A stretch of DNA of 64,000 nt from T1Sed10-7 sp041685505 (GTDB lineage Bacteria > Actinomycetota > Nitriliruptoria > Nitriliruptorales > Nitriliruptoraceae): the NCBI GenBank assembly GCA_041685505.1, contig JAWLFQ010000001.1, positions 45,301-109,300 on the forward strand. The letters run 5' to 3'. Position 1 is the first letter of the stretch, and every line of letters starts with the position of its first letter. Position numbers and translations under genes: made by a program. Positions 17,483 to 25,837 of this stretch are shown piece by piece. The notes under the pieces are model-generated. The model searched no databases and had not been told where the DNA came from. It was given only the letters and a program-made list of their open reading frames with translations.

Positions 17483-18655
17483 ATGGTCGAGCGTGACGCC
17501 CATCGCGATGCCCCCAGCCGGGGCGCCACGGCACGGGTCGGGATGGTGGGTGCCGGCCAACTCGCCCGCATGACCCAGTCGGCGGCGATCGACCTCGGCG
17601 TGGAGCTCCACGTGCTGGCCACCCGCACCGACGAGCCGGCGGTGCTGGCAGGTGCCCGCTGCCACCTCGGTGCCCCCGACGACGAGACGGCGTTGCTGGC
17701 CTTCGCCGATGCCGTGGACGTGGTCACCCTCGACCACGAGCTGGTCGCCGACGCCGGCCTCGCGCAGATGGCCGACCGTGGCCACGCGGTGCATCCGAGC
17801 GCTGCCGCCCTTCTGCATGCCAAGGACAAGCTCCATGCCCGCGAGCAGCTGGCGGGCCTCGGGCTGCCGGTACCGGCCTACACCGCCGTGTCATCGGTCG
17901 AGGAGGTGGCAGCCTTCGCCGAGGACCACGGGTGGCCCGTGGTGTGCAAGGCGCGCCGCGGCGGCTACGACGGCCGGGGTGTCGAGGTGGTCGCTGACCG
18001 CGCCGGCGCCGCCGAGGTGCTCTCCCGCGGTGGGGACTGGCTCGCCGAGGAACTGGTCGACATCGAGGTCGAGCTCGCGGTGGTCACCGCCCGGCGCCCC
18101 GGCGGTGCGCGCGTCACCTACCCCGTGGTGGAGACGGTGCAGGCGGGCGGCATCTGCGTGGAGCTGCTCCAACCCGCGCGGGTGTCGGACGAGGTCGCCG
18201 CCGCCGCTACGGCGCTCGGCCAGCAGGTCGCCGATGCCGTGGACGGGGTCGGCATCGTGGCGGTGGAGTTGTTCGTCGACCGCGCCGGAGCGCTGACGAT
18301 CAACGAACTGGCGCTGCGACCCCACAACTCGGGGCACGCCACGATCGAGGCGGCGGTCACCTCGCAGTTCCACAACCACCTGCGCGCCGTGCTGGACTGG
18401 CCCTTGGGCGACCCCTCGCTGCGCGTCCCGGCCGTTGCGATGGTCAACCTGCTGGGCCCCGCGGGTGCGGCGGGTGAGGACCGGGTCGCCGCGGCGTTGC
18501 CCGACGCCCTGGAGGTGTCCGGCGCAGCGGTGCACCTGTACGGCAAGGCCTCGCGCCCGGGCCGCAAGATCGGCCACGTCACCGTGACCGGCGACGACAT
18601 CGAGGTGGCCCTCGCCGCGGCACGTGACGCCGCCGACCGACTGGTCGGTCGGTGA
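17483..18655 (+). CDS. purK: N5-carboxyaminoimidazole ribonucleotide synthase PurK
   Basis: A 390-residue ATP-grasp enzyme that carboxylates AIR to N5-CAIR with bicarbonate and ATP. Visible are the nucleotide-binding start RVGMVGAGQLARM, CKARRGGYDGRGV in the ATP-grasp core, and NELALRPHNSGHATIEA near the C-terminal active site. AGGAG precedes ATG 17483, 9 bp after the purL stop. With purE it forms the bacterial two-step route; both this enzyme and pyruvate carboxylase consume bicarbonate. Confidence 0.94.
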   Translation: MVERDAHRDAPSRGATARVGMVGAGQLARMTQSAAIDLGVELHVLATRTDEPAVLAGARCHLGAPDDETALLAFADAVDVVTLDHELVADAGLAQMADRGHAVHPSAAALLHAKDKLHAREQLAGLGLPVPAYTAVSSVEEVAAFAEDHGWPVVCKARRGGYDGRGVEVVADRAGAAEVLSRGGDWLAEELVDIEVELAVVTARRPGGARVTYPVVETVQAGGICVELLQPARVSDEVAAAATALGQQVADAVDGVGIVAVELFVDRAGALTINELALRPHNSGHATIEAAVTSQFHNHLRAVLDWPLGDPSLRVPAVAMVNLLGPAGAAGEDRVAAALPDALEVSGAAVHLYGKASRPGRKIGHVTVTGDDIEVALAAARDAADRLVGR

Positions 18656-18716
18656 CGACGGGCGTGATGCCACCGGCCGTGAGCGGCGCGGCCCACCACC
18701 TCTGGAGGCAGGCAGC

Positions 18717-19328
18717 ATGGAGCACCCCCAACCCGACGACATCGAGACGGTTGCGGTGACCGACGAGGCGGTGGTGACCGAGGCCGCCGTCGCGCCGGTG
18801 CCCGGTGCGGCCAGGGTCGGCATCGTGATGGGTTCCGACTCCGATCTGCCCACCATGGAGGGCGCGGTCGAGGCGCTGGAGCGGTTCGGGATCGCGCACG
18901 AGGTCCACGTGGTCTCGGCCCACCGCGATGCGGAGCGGATGCTGGCCTACGGTCGTGAGGCTGCCGGCAGGGGGTTGGAGGTCCTGATCGCCGGCGCCGG
19001 TGGTGCAGCCCACCTGCCGGGGATGCTGGCGTCGGTCACCTCGCTGCCGGTGATCGGCGTACCCGTGCCCCTGCGTCACCTCGACGGACTGGACTCGCTG
19101 CTGTCGATCGTGCAGATGCCGTCGGGCATCCCGGTGGCGACCGTGGCCGTGGGGGGCGCGCACAACGCCGGTCTGCTGGCGGTACGGATCCTGGCCGCCG
19201 GCGACCGTGAACTGACGACCGCCTTGGACGCCCACCGCGAGGAACTCCGGGAGTCCTCGCGGGAGAAGGACCAGCGGGTGCAGCAGCAGGCGGCCGGACG
19301 CAACCGGGGCTTCGGGTTCTCGGCCTGA
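18717..19328 (+). CDS. purE: N5-carboxyaminoimidazole ribonucleotide mutase PurE
   Basis: A 203-residue class I PurE that moves the carboxyl of N5-CAIR to C4. The GSDSDLPTMEGAVEAL and VVSAHRD motifs and the active-site His (SAHR) are present. It is about 35 residues longer than typical because of an acidic N-terminal extension and a charged C-terminal tail. GGAGG lies before ATG 18717. A start further upstream (18624) is possible but would overlap purK. Confidence 0.93.
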   Translation: MEHPQPDDIETVAVTDEAVVTEAAVAPVPGAARVGIVMGSDSDLPTMEGAVEALERFGIAHEVHVVSAHRDAERMLAYGREAAGRGLEVLIAGAGGAAHLPGMLASVTSLPVIGVPVPLRHLDGLDSLLSIVQMPSGIPVATVAVGGAHNAGLLAVRILAAGDRELTTALDAHREELRESSREKDQRVQQQAAGRNRGFGFSA

Positions 19329-19499
19329 ACGTGGCCGACAGCCGGCGTGCTGGCCACGCCGGGCCGTGCCGCGCGCTGGCCCCGCTGCGGTGCGCACCGT
19401 GCGCCGGGCGGGCTCCGGGTCGGATCGTCGCGCGAGGGGCTACGCTCGCACCGCCGCCGCTTCCCCCAGGTGCCCGGCGGGCCCCCTGTGAGGTTCCCC

Positions 19500-20978
19500 G
19501 TGACGCTCCAGCAGCCCGCACCCACGTCCGCAGCAGGCCATGAGCCACCCCGCTTCTCCGAGCTCGGGGACGACGACCTCGACGGCCCCCACGAGGAGTG
19601 CGGCGTCATCGGGGTCTACGCCCCCGGTGAGGAGGTCGCGCGCCTGGCCTACTTCGGCCTCTACGCGCTGCAGCACCGAGGCCAGGAGTCGGCCGGGATC
19701 GCTGCGTCCAGCGGTCGACGTATCGTGGTCCACAAGGACATGGGCCTGGTCAACCAGGTCTTCACCGATACGGGGCTGGCGGCCCTGGAGGGCCATCTCG
19801 CCCTCGGGCACTGCCGCTACTCCACCACGGGTGCGTCCTCCTGGGTCAACGCCCAGCCGCAGTACCGCGAGACACCGACGGGAGGTGGGCTGGCGCTCGG
19901 ACACAACGGCAACCTCGTCAACACCGCCGAGCTGGCTCGCGAGCTCGATGAGGAACCGGCCAACGACTCGGAACTGATGGCGTCGCTGCTGGCACGCGAG
20001 GTGGACGTCAGCCTCGAGGAGGCGATCGTGCGGACCGCGCCCCGCTTCACGGGCGCCTACTCCGTGATCGTGATGGACGAGGAGCGCCTCCACGCCTTCC
20101 GCGACCCCAACGGGGTGCGTCCACTGCAGATCGGCCGGCTGCCCGCAGGGGGCTGGGTGGTCGCCTCGGAGACCGCGGCCCTGGACATCGTCGGCGCGGT
20201 GTTCTTCCGCGATGTGTCGCCCGGTGAGGTCGTGACCATCGACGGCAACGGGCTGCGCAGCCGCCGATTCGCCCCACCGAACCCGACCTTCTGCCTGTTC
20301 GAGTGGGTCTACCTCGCGCGGCCCGACCACCGCCAGGACGGCGGCAGCGTGCTGTACGCGCGACGCTCGATGGGACGGCAGCTCGCTCGTGAGGCACCCG
20401 TCGAGGCGGACATCGTGATACCGGTGCCAGAGGCCGGCCGGGATGCGGCGGCCGGGTACGCGGCGGAGACCGGGTTGCCCTTCGCTGACGGTCTGGTCAA
20501 GAACCGCTACGTCGGCCGTACCTTCATCCAGCCGACCCAGTCGCTGCGCCAGCTCGGCATCAGGCTCAAGCTCTCGCCCGTGCGCGAGGTCGTCGAGGGC
20601 CGCCGCTTGGTCGTGGTCGACGACTCGATCGTGCGGGGCAACACCGCCCGTCAGCTGGTGGCGATGCTGCGCGAGGCCGGTGCCGCCGAGGTGCACCTGC
20701 GCATCACCTCCCCGCCGGTGGCGCATCCGTGCTACTACGGCATCGACATGGCGAGCCGGGCGGAACTGATCGGCGCCGACCTCGATGTCGGAGCGATCCG
20801 GGAGTTCATCGGTTGCGACTCCCTGCACTACATCTCGCTCGGTGGCCTGATCGCCTCCACACCGCACCAGCGGGAGAAGCTGTGCACGGCGTGCTTCAGC
20901 GGCGAGTACCCGATCCCGGTGCCCGGTGAGCACGAGCAGCTGGCCCAGATCCGGTTCGACTTCTCCGGATCGGTCTGA
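19500..20978 (+). CDS. purF: Amidophosphoribosyltransferase PurF
   Basis: A 492-residue enzyme for the first committed step of purine synthesis. The N-terminal nucleophile is C34 in HEECGVIGVYAPG; the 33 residues before it form a propeptide expected to be removed autocatalytically. The PRPP-binding loop is VVVDDSIVRGNTA. C-terminal cysteines in HPCYYG and KLCTACFSG fit the [4Fe-4S]-type enzyme as in Bacillus. GAGG before GTG 19500 favours this start over GTG 19488. purM would normally follow but does not; the next genes are unrelated. Confidence 0.94.
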   Translation: MTLQQPAPTSAAGHEPPRFSELGDDDLDGPHEECGVIGVYAPGEEVARLAYFGLYALQHRGQESAGIAASSGRRIVVHKDMGLVNQVFTDTGLAALEGHLALGHCRYSTTGASSWVNAQPQYRETPTGGGLALGHNGNLVNTAELARELDEEPANDSELMASLLAREVDVSLEEAIVRTAPRFTGAYSVIVMDEERLHAFRDPNGVRPLQIGRLPAGGWVVASETAALDIVGAVFFRDVSPGEVVTIDGNGLRSRRFAPPNPTFCLFEWVYLARPDHRQDGGSVLYARRSMGRQLAREAPVEADIVIPVPEAGRDAAAGYAAETGLPFADGLVKNRYVGRTFIQPTQSLRQLGIRLKLSPVREVVEGRRLVVVDDSIVRGNTARQLVAMLREAGAAEVHLRITSPPVAHPCYYGIDMASRAELIGADLDVGAIREFIGCDSLHYISLGGLIASTPHQREKLCTACFSGEYPIPVPGEHEQLAQIRFDFSGSV

Positions 20979-21094
20979 GCCGGCCGGGCGTGGGGCCCCG
21001 AGCCGGTCGTGGCGGCTGGCGCAAGCGTCCCTGTGCCCTTGCCATGCGGACCGCGTACGGGCAGTCTCGGGTGACCCGACCGTGAGGGAGTGCC

Positions 21095-21712
21095 ATGCCT
21101 GCAAGGGGTGAGGACGCCATCGACGCCGGCATCGCGGCTGCCGAGGCACGGCTCGACCGCGTCGACGAGGAGGTCGCCCGCCGCGAGCGTGACGAGGTGG
21201 AGGAGCCCTCCAACGACGGCGTCGCAGCGGATGGCTACGGCTTCCACGTCGACGATCCCGAGCTGGATCTGTTGGCTGACGACATGGATGCCGGGCTGCG
21301 CGACGACCGGGAGGCCGACGCGATCGATGCGCTGGCCGAACCCTTCAACGCCCGCGACGTGGACGGGCTGCTCGCGGTCATCGCCCCCGACGCCGAGGTA
21401 CCGGGCTTCGCCGGCCCCGAGCGACAGGACCTTCCCGAGGCGGTACAGCACCTGTGGCGGCGGCGCCCCACCTGCCGTCTGACCCGCGGCTACGTCGAGC
21501 AGGAACACGTGGGCGTGTTGTGGGAGCATGACGGCGAGGACTGGTGGCGCACGGCGATCGTCCATGTCGACGACGTCGAGGACGGCCTGGTGGGCGTGTT
21601 CGAGTTCAGTGAGGACACCGCCCTGCTCGAGCGGGTCCAGGGCGAGGCCCCGGGGCCCGACGAGCTCGACGAGGTCTCCCGCTGGTCGGTGTGGGACGAG
21701 GGCTCGGACTGA
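21095..21712 (+). CDS. Conserved acidic protein, possible NTF2-like fold
   Basis: A 205-residue, very acidic protein. The first 75 residues are charged and probably helical. The rest, from PFNARDVDGLLAVIAPDAEVPGFAG onward, resembles the start of an NTF2/SnoaL-like domain, with a WEHDGEDWWRTAIVHVDD beta segment. GAGGGAG precedes the ATG. No catalytic residues can be named. It stands between purF and the molybdenum-enzyme maturation genes and belongs clearly to neither. Confidence 0.65.
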   Translation: MPARGEDAIDAGIAAAEARLDRVDEEVARRERDEVEEPSNDGVAADGYGFHVDDPELDLLADDMDAGLRDDREADAIDALAEPFNARDVDGLLAVIAPDAEVPGFAGPERQDLPEAVQHLWRRRPTCRLTRGYVEQEHVGVLWEHDGEDWWRTAIVHVDDVEDGLVGVFEFSEDTALLERVQGEAPGPDELDEVSRWSVWDEGSD

Positions 21713-21791
21713 CGGCGCCCGACTCCCAACAACCGGTGGGCGCGCACCGGTCGCGTATCGTTGCGGCCGTCAGCTCAGGTCGGAGGCCCTC

Positions 21792-22934
21792 GTGCAGGAT
21801 GTCCTGGAGGTGGTCGCATCGTGGCGCGCGCAGGGTCGCCGCTGCGCTCTCGCCACCGTGGTGACGACCAGCAGCAGCGCTCCGCTGCCCGTCGGTTCCC
21901 TGATGGCGATCTCGGAGTCCGGCAGCGTGCACGGCAGCGTGTCCGGAGGATGCGTCGAGGGTGCCGTCATCGAGGAGGCGCAGGCCGTGCTGGCTGATGG
22001 GCGTCCCCGACTCCGCAGGTACGGCGTCAGCGATGCGGAGGCCCTGGCGGTCGGACTGACCTGTGGTGGGACGATCGAGGTGCTCGTCACCCCCCTGGAG
22101 GATGGTGCCCTCGATCTGGAGCGCGTGCGCGCAGCGGTGGCGTCCCGCCGCCCGGTGGCCGTCGCCTTCCCCTTGCCCGGGCACGACGGCGAGCAGTCGG
22201 CCTTGGCTGCACCGGTCGAACTGGGTCTCGCGGGCGACGGGGGTTCGGCGGGCGCTCCGGGTCTCGCGGCTGGGTTGCAGGACCTTGCGCGCGAGCTTCT
22301 GCGGCAGGGCCGCTCCGGGATCGTGGAGCGGCCCGCGGCGGCCTCCGAGGAGCCAGCGCAGGTCTTCCTGCAGGTGTTCGCCCCGGCCCCGCGGCTCGTG
22401 GTGTTCGGGGTGAGCAGCTTCGCCGTGGCCACGGCACGGTTCGGCCGGCTGTTGGGGTTCCACGTCACTGCCTGCGATCCACGGTCTGCGCTGCTGACAC
22501 GCGAGCGCTTCCCCGACCCCGATGAACTGATCCTCGAGTGGCCGCATCGCTACCTCGACCGGGCCACGATCGACCGTGACTGCGTCCTGTGCGTGCTCAC
22601 CCACGATGCGAAGTACGACCTGCCCCTGCTCGAGCGCGCGCTGGCTTCCGATGCGGGGTACGTCGGCGCCATCGGCAGCCGGCGCACCGACGAGCAACGG
22701 CGACGACGCCTCGCGGAACGGGGCGTGCCCCAGGCGCATCTCGCCCGGCTGCGCTCCCCGATCGGGCTGGATCTCGGCGGCCGGAGCGCCGAGGAGGTGG
22801 CGCTGTCGATCCTCGCAGAGGTCGTGATGTTGCGTGAGGGCCGCGGTGGGCACCCGCTGGTGGACACCGCCGGTGCCCTTCACGGTCTCGCCACGCAGGA
22901 GGGAGTGCACCGCGGTGGCCAGCAGGTCGTGTGA
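21792..22934 (+). CDS. xdhC: XdhC/CoxF-family molybdenum cofactor maturation protein
   Basis: A 380-residue XdhC-type protein that binds molybdenum cofactor and helps insert its sulfurated form into xanthine-dehydrogenase-family enzymes. The N-terminal domain has GSLMAISESGSVHGSVSGGCVEGAV, including the conserved Cys; the C-terminal Rossmann domain starts at about residue 200 with LVVFGVSSFAVATARFG and includes VGAIGSRRT. GGAGG precedes GTG 21792. It is followed at 13 bp by the MocA-like gene. The likely client is the molybdenum hydroxylase at 31.1-35.0 kb. Confidence 0.9.
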   Translation: MQDVLEVVASWRAQGRRCALATVVTTSSSAPLPVGSLMAISESGSVHGSVSGGCVEGAVIEEAQAVLADGRPRLRRYGVSDAEALAVGLTCGGTIEVLVTPLEDGALDLERVRAAVASRRPVAVAFPLPGHDGEQSALAAPVELGLAGDGGSAGAPGLAAGLQDLARELLRQGRSGIVERPAAASEEPAQVFLQVFAPAPRLVVFGVSSFAVATARFGRLLGFHVTACDPRSALLTRERFPDPDELILEWPHRYLDRATIDRDCVLCVLTHDAKYDLPLLERALASDAGYVGAIGSRRTDEQRRRRLAERGVPQAHLARLRSPIGLDLGGRSAEEVALSILAEVVMLREGRGGHPLVDTAGALHGLATQEGVHRGGQQVV

Positions 22935-22947
22935 GGCAGGAGGTGGC

Positions 22948-23544
22948 GTGGCGGCCGTCGTACTGGCGGCGGGACGCGCTCGTCGTTTCGGGAGTCCCAA
23001 GCAGCTCGCCCTGCTGGGCGGGATGCCGCTGATCGGGCATGTCGTCCGGCGCACGCTGGCCAGTTGCGTCGCCGAGGTGGTCGTCGTGCTGGGTCACGAG
23101 GCTGCGGCGATCCAGGCCGCGCTGCCCGACGACGAGCGTGTCCGGGTGGTCGACAACCCGCACCACGGCGAGGGGCTGTCGACCTCGTTGATCGCCGGTC
23201 TCGATGCCGTGGACGCTCGGGTCGAAGGCGTGGTCGTGGTCCTCGGAGACGTCCCGGGTATCGAGACTCGCGATATCGACGCGGTCGCCGATGCGCTCAC
23301 GGATGGACGGCAGGTGGTGCGTCTCCGTTACCGCGACGGCCCGGGACATCCTGTCGGCTTCGGACGCTCGTACTGGCCGGCACTGCGCGCTCTCTCCGGA
23401 GACGCGGGAGCGCGCTCGGTGCTAGCCCGTGTGCCCGTGCACGAGATCGTCGTGCCACGCCCGCAGCCACGCGATGTGGATGTGCCCGAGGACCTGGCCG
23501 CGGCGCATGGCTCGTCGAACGTCGGCGAGGTCAGCGGCGGCTGA
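22948..23544 (+). CDS. MocA/MobA-like molybdopterin nucleotidyltransferase
   Basis: A 198-residue NTP-transferase with the signature AAVVLAAGRARRFGSPKQL at the very N-terminus (nucleotide binding) and VVLGDVPGIE in the middle. Such proteins attach CMP to molybdopterin for the xanthine-dehydrogenase family. AGGAGGT just before GTG 22948 sets the start; GTG 22915 would overlap xdhC. Its 3' end overlaps the convergent coxG by 14 bp. The CTP-specific (MocA) assignment is inferred from the xdhC context. Confidence 0.85.
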   Translation: MAAVVLAAGRARRFGSPKQLALLGGMPLIGHVVRRTLASCVAEVVVVLGHEAAAIQAALPDDERVRVVDNPHHGEGLSTSLIAGLDAVDARVEGVVVVLGDVPGIETRDIDAVADALTDGRQVVRLRYRDGPGHPVGFGRSYWPALRALSGDAGARSVLARVPVHEIVVPRPQPRDVDVPEDLAAAHGSSNVGEVSGG

Positions 23545-24142
23545 CCCACCACGCGAGCCCGAGTACGGCCAGGACCGCGGCGACGACCGGCGCGACCCGC
23601 TTGATCGCGGTGGCACCGCCCGCCATCTCGAACAGGTCCAGCGCATCATCCTGCGTCGTCGCAGGGGAGCCGGTCAGGGCTGCATCGGTACCGGCACCCT
23701 CGTCCAGCAGCTCGGCCAGCCGCTCCGCGAAGGTGTCGATGATGCGGGTGCCCACGTCGTCCATCACACCACGCCCGAACTGGGCGGGCTTGCCCGTGAT
23801 GTCCAGATCGGTCAGCACGGTCACGGTGGTCGCACCCGGCCCGGACGGCCGCAAGCTCGCGGTGACCTTGGCGCTGGCCGTCCCCGCTCCCCGCGTCTCG
23901 CTGCCGGAGGCCAGGATGCGTGCGCGTTTCGCGACCTCGTCGATCTCGACGAGCTCCGCGGTGCCGCGATAGAGCACCTGGATCGGACCGACCTTGACCT
24001 TCACCCGGCCGGTGTAGATGGCACCATCGACCTCTTCGAGGACCGCTCCGGGCAGGCAGGGCGCGACCCGCTCCAGATCGGAGAGGACCGCGAAGGCGGT
24101 GTCGATCCCGGCTGGGACGGTGAACTCGTTGGTGAACTCCAC
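23531..24142 (-). CDS. coxG: CoxG-family SRPBCC protein with C-terminal membrane anchor
   Basis: A 203-residue protein. Residues 1-145 form an SRPBCC (START-like) domain with the CoxG start MEFTNEFTVPAGIDTAFAVLSD and DLDITGKPAQFGRGVMDDV. A flexible linker follows, then a C-terminal helix (about 183-200, VVAAVLAVLGLAWWV) that should anchor it to the membrane. CoxG proteins are linked to membrane attachment or quinone coupling of molybdenum hydroxylases. It is convergent with the MocA-like gene, and its partner is probably the hydroxylase 7 kb downstream. Confidence 0.88.
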   Translation of the reverse strand: MEFTNEFTVPAGIDTAFAVLSDLERVAPCLPGAVLEEVDGAIYTGRVKVKVGPIQVLYRGTAELVEIDEVAKRARILASGSETRGAGTASAKVTASLRPSGPGATTVTVLTDLDITGKPAQFGRGVMDDVGTRIIDTFAERLAELLDEGAGTDAALTGSPATTQDDALDLFEMAGGATAIKRVAPVVAAVLAVLGLAWWVSRR

Positions 24143-24234
24143 GGTGTGGCCTCCTGCTGTGGACCCGCTGCCGGGGCCCGATCGCCGCTGTCGCGGTCAC
24201 GCGCACGGTAGGGAGAGGTCGGGGTGTGTGCGCG

Positions 24235-25095
24235 TCACCCCGGGTAGGTGTAGAAGCCACGCTGGGTCTTGCGACCGAGCAAGCCGGCGTCGACCATGCG
24301 TGACAGCAGAGGTGGGGGCGCGAAGAGCGGTTCCTTGAACTCCTCGTACAGTGATGTGGCCACGGCCATCGTCGTGTCGAGCCCGATGAGGTCGGTGAGC
24401 GCGAGCGGCCCCATGGGGTGTGCTGCTCCGCGCTCCATCCCCTGGTCGATGTCCTCCGCCGTGGCGAAGCCCGACTCGAGCATCCTGATGGCGGACAGCA
24501 GGTAGGGGATCAGCAGCGCGTTGACCACGAAGCCCGCCCGGTCGTCGGAGGCGATCACGTGCTTGCCGAGCTGCTCAGCGGCGAAAGCGCGCACCTGCTC
24601 CGTGGTCGCCTCACTGGTCAGCAGGGAGGGGATCAGCTCGACCAGTTCGAGGACCGGAACAGGGTTGAAGAAGTGCAACCCGACCACCCGGTCACGACGC
24701 TGGGTCGCCATCGCCAACTTCATGATGGGGATCGACGAGGTGTTCGAGGCGATGACGGCTGCCGGGTCCGTGAGCACCTGATCGAGCCGTGTGAAGACCT
24801 CCAACTTGGTGGCCTCCTCCTCGATCACCGCCTCCATCACGAGATCACGGTCGTGCAGGTCCTCCAGATCGGTCGTCGTCCTGAGGCGCGCTCTTGCACG
24901 GGACGCCTGTTCCTCGCTGAGCTTGTCCCGCCGCACGGCACGCAGGAGCGAGGAGTCGATGGCCTCCCGGGCCGCGTCGACCCGCGCCGCCGACACGTCG
25001 TGCACCACGACGTCGAGGTCCGCTCGCGCACAGACCTCAGCGATCCCGCGGCCCATGATGCCGCTGCCGACGACGCCGACACGTGTGAAGGTCAT
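24235..25095 (-). CDS. hbd: 3-Hydroxyacyl-CoA dehydrogenase (3-hydroxybutyryl-CoA type)
   Basis: A 286-residue short-type NAD(P)-dependent dehydrogenase. It has the Rossmann start VGVVGSGIMGRGIAEVCA, the ASNTSS segment, the catalytic His in GLHFFNPVPVLELVE, and the C-terminal dimer domain with DRAGFVVNALLIPYL. Size and architecture match 3-hydroxybutyryl-CoA dehydrogenase rather than the multifunctional FadB. Start is ATG 25095. It shares a 110-bp divergent promoter region with ridA that contains an operator-like site. It could oxidise 3-hydroxybutyryl-CoA formed downstream of the glutaryl-CoA-dehydrogenase-like enzyme. Confidence 0.9.
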   Translation of the reverse strand: MTFTRVGVVGSGIMGRGIAEVCARADLDVVVHDVSAARVDAAREAIDSSLLRAVRRDKLSEEQASRARARLRTTTDLEDLHDRDLVMEAVIEEEATKLEVFTRLDQVLTDPAAVIASNTSSIPIMKLAMATQRRDRVVGLHFFNPVPVLELVELIPSLLTSEATTEQVRAFAAEQLGKHVIASDDRAGFVVNALLIPYLLSAIRMLESGFATAEDIDQGMERGAAHPMGPLALTDLIGLDTTMAVATSLYEEFKEPLFAPPPLLSRMVDAGLLGRKTQRGFYTYPG

Positions 25096-25143
25096 CCGGG
25101 GCCCCTCTCCGTGAGGTGATCCAGGACGAGACCGGACCACACG

Positions 25144-25156
25144 GGATACCATATAC
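25144..25156. promoter_or_regulatory. GGATAC-N-GTATCC-type site, hbd/ridA intergenic
   Basis: GGATAC-C-ATATAC matches the proposed palindrome at 10 of 12 arm positions and continues into an AT-rich stretch (ATATACGTTACC) that closely resembles the site before the luciferase-like gene. It lies between divergent hbd and ridA in otherwise GC-rich DNA. Confidence 0.5.
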
Positions 25157-25206
25157 GTTACCGCGGTCGAGGGCGGCATCGCCGCCGTTGGAGAGGGGTG
25201 CGGCGC

Positions 25207-25725
25207 GTGGACCCGGCACGACGCTATCGACAGGCTCTGGAGGAGTTGGGGCTGGAGCTCGGCCCGGTGCCCGAGCCCCGCGGTCGTTACCTGCCCGCGC
25301 TCGCGCACGGGGACCAGTTGTGGCTGTCGGGCGTGACGGGTCGCCGTGCGGCGCAGCCGGCGTTGCGCGGCGTGGTCGGCGAAGAGGTCACCCTGGAGCA
25401 GGCGCGTGCCTCCTCCCGTCAGGCCGCCGCGAACCTGGTCGCGGCCGTCCTCTCGGTCCCGCTCGAGGGGCGTGTCGTGGGCCTCCAGTTCCTACGTGGA
25501 TACGTCCGAGCCAGCGATGGGTTCGAGGATCACCCCGTCGTCATCGACGCTGCGAGCGAGGTGCTCGAACACGTGCTGGGTGGTCGTGGTCATGCCCGGG
25601 CCGCGATCGGCGTGGCCAGCCTGCCCGGCGGGGCCTGTGTCGAGTTGGAGGCGGTCGTGCAGCTCGGCGAGGGTGCCGCAGACGCACCTGCGGATGGCTT
25701 GCGGCAAAGTCGTATATCGGATTAA
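25207..25725 (+). CDS. RidA/YjgF family protein
   Basis: A 172-residue RidA-superfamily protein, longer than the 130-residue archetype because of an N-terminal extension (VDPARRYRQALEELGLEL). Members hydrolyse reactive enamine/imine intermediates or act in catabolic pathways of nitrogen compounds. GTG 25207 has GGAGAGGGG at a workable distance; GTG 25198 is too close. It leads the operon with the 2-oxoacid dehydrogenase. An imine deaminase role beside the enamidase and Mo-hydroxylase genes would make sense, but is inferred. Confidence 0.75.
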   Translation: MDPARRYRQALEELGLELGPVPEPRGRYLPALAHGDQLWLSGVTGRRAAQPALRGVVGEEVTLEQARASSRQAAANLVAAVLSVPLEGRVVGLQFLRGYVRASDGFEDHPVVIDAASEVLEHVLGGRGHARAAIGVASLPGGACVELEAVVQLGEGAADAPADGLRQSRISD

Positions 25726-25837
25726 GTTTGAAGCGCGGAGACAGTCGGAGGACAACAGTGGTGCAGCAGCACCCGTGCGGGTCGAGACCACGCGCGCGAC
25801 GGCAACGGGACGGTGGGTGCAGTGGGGGCGGACCGTG

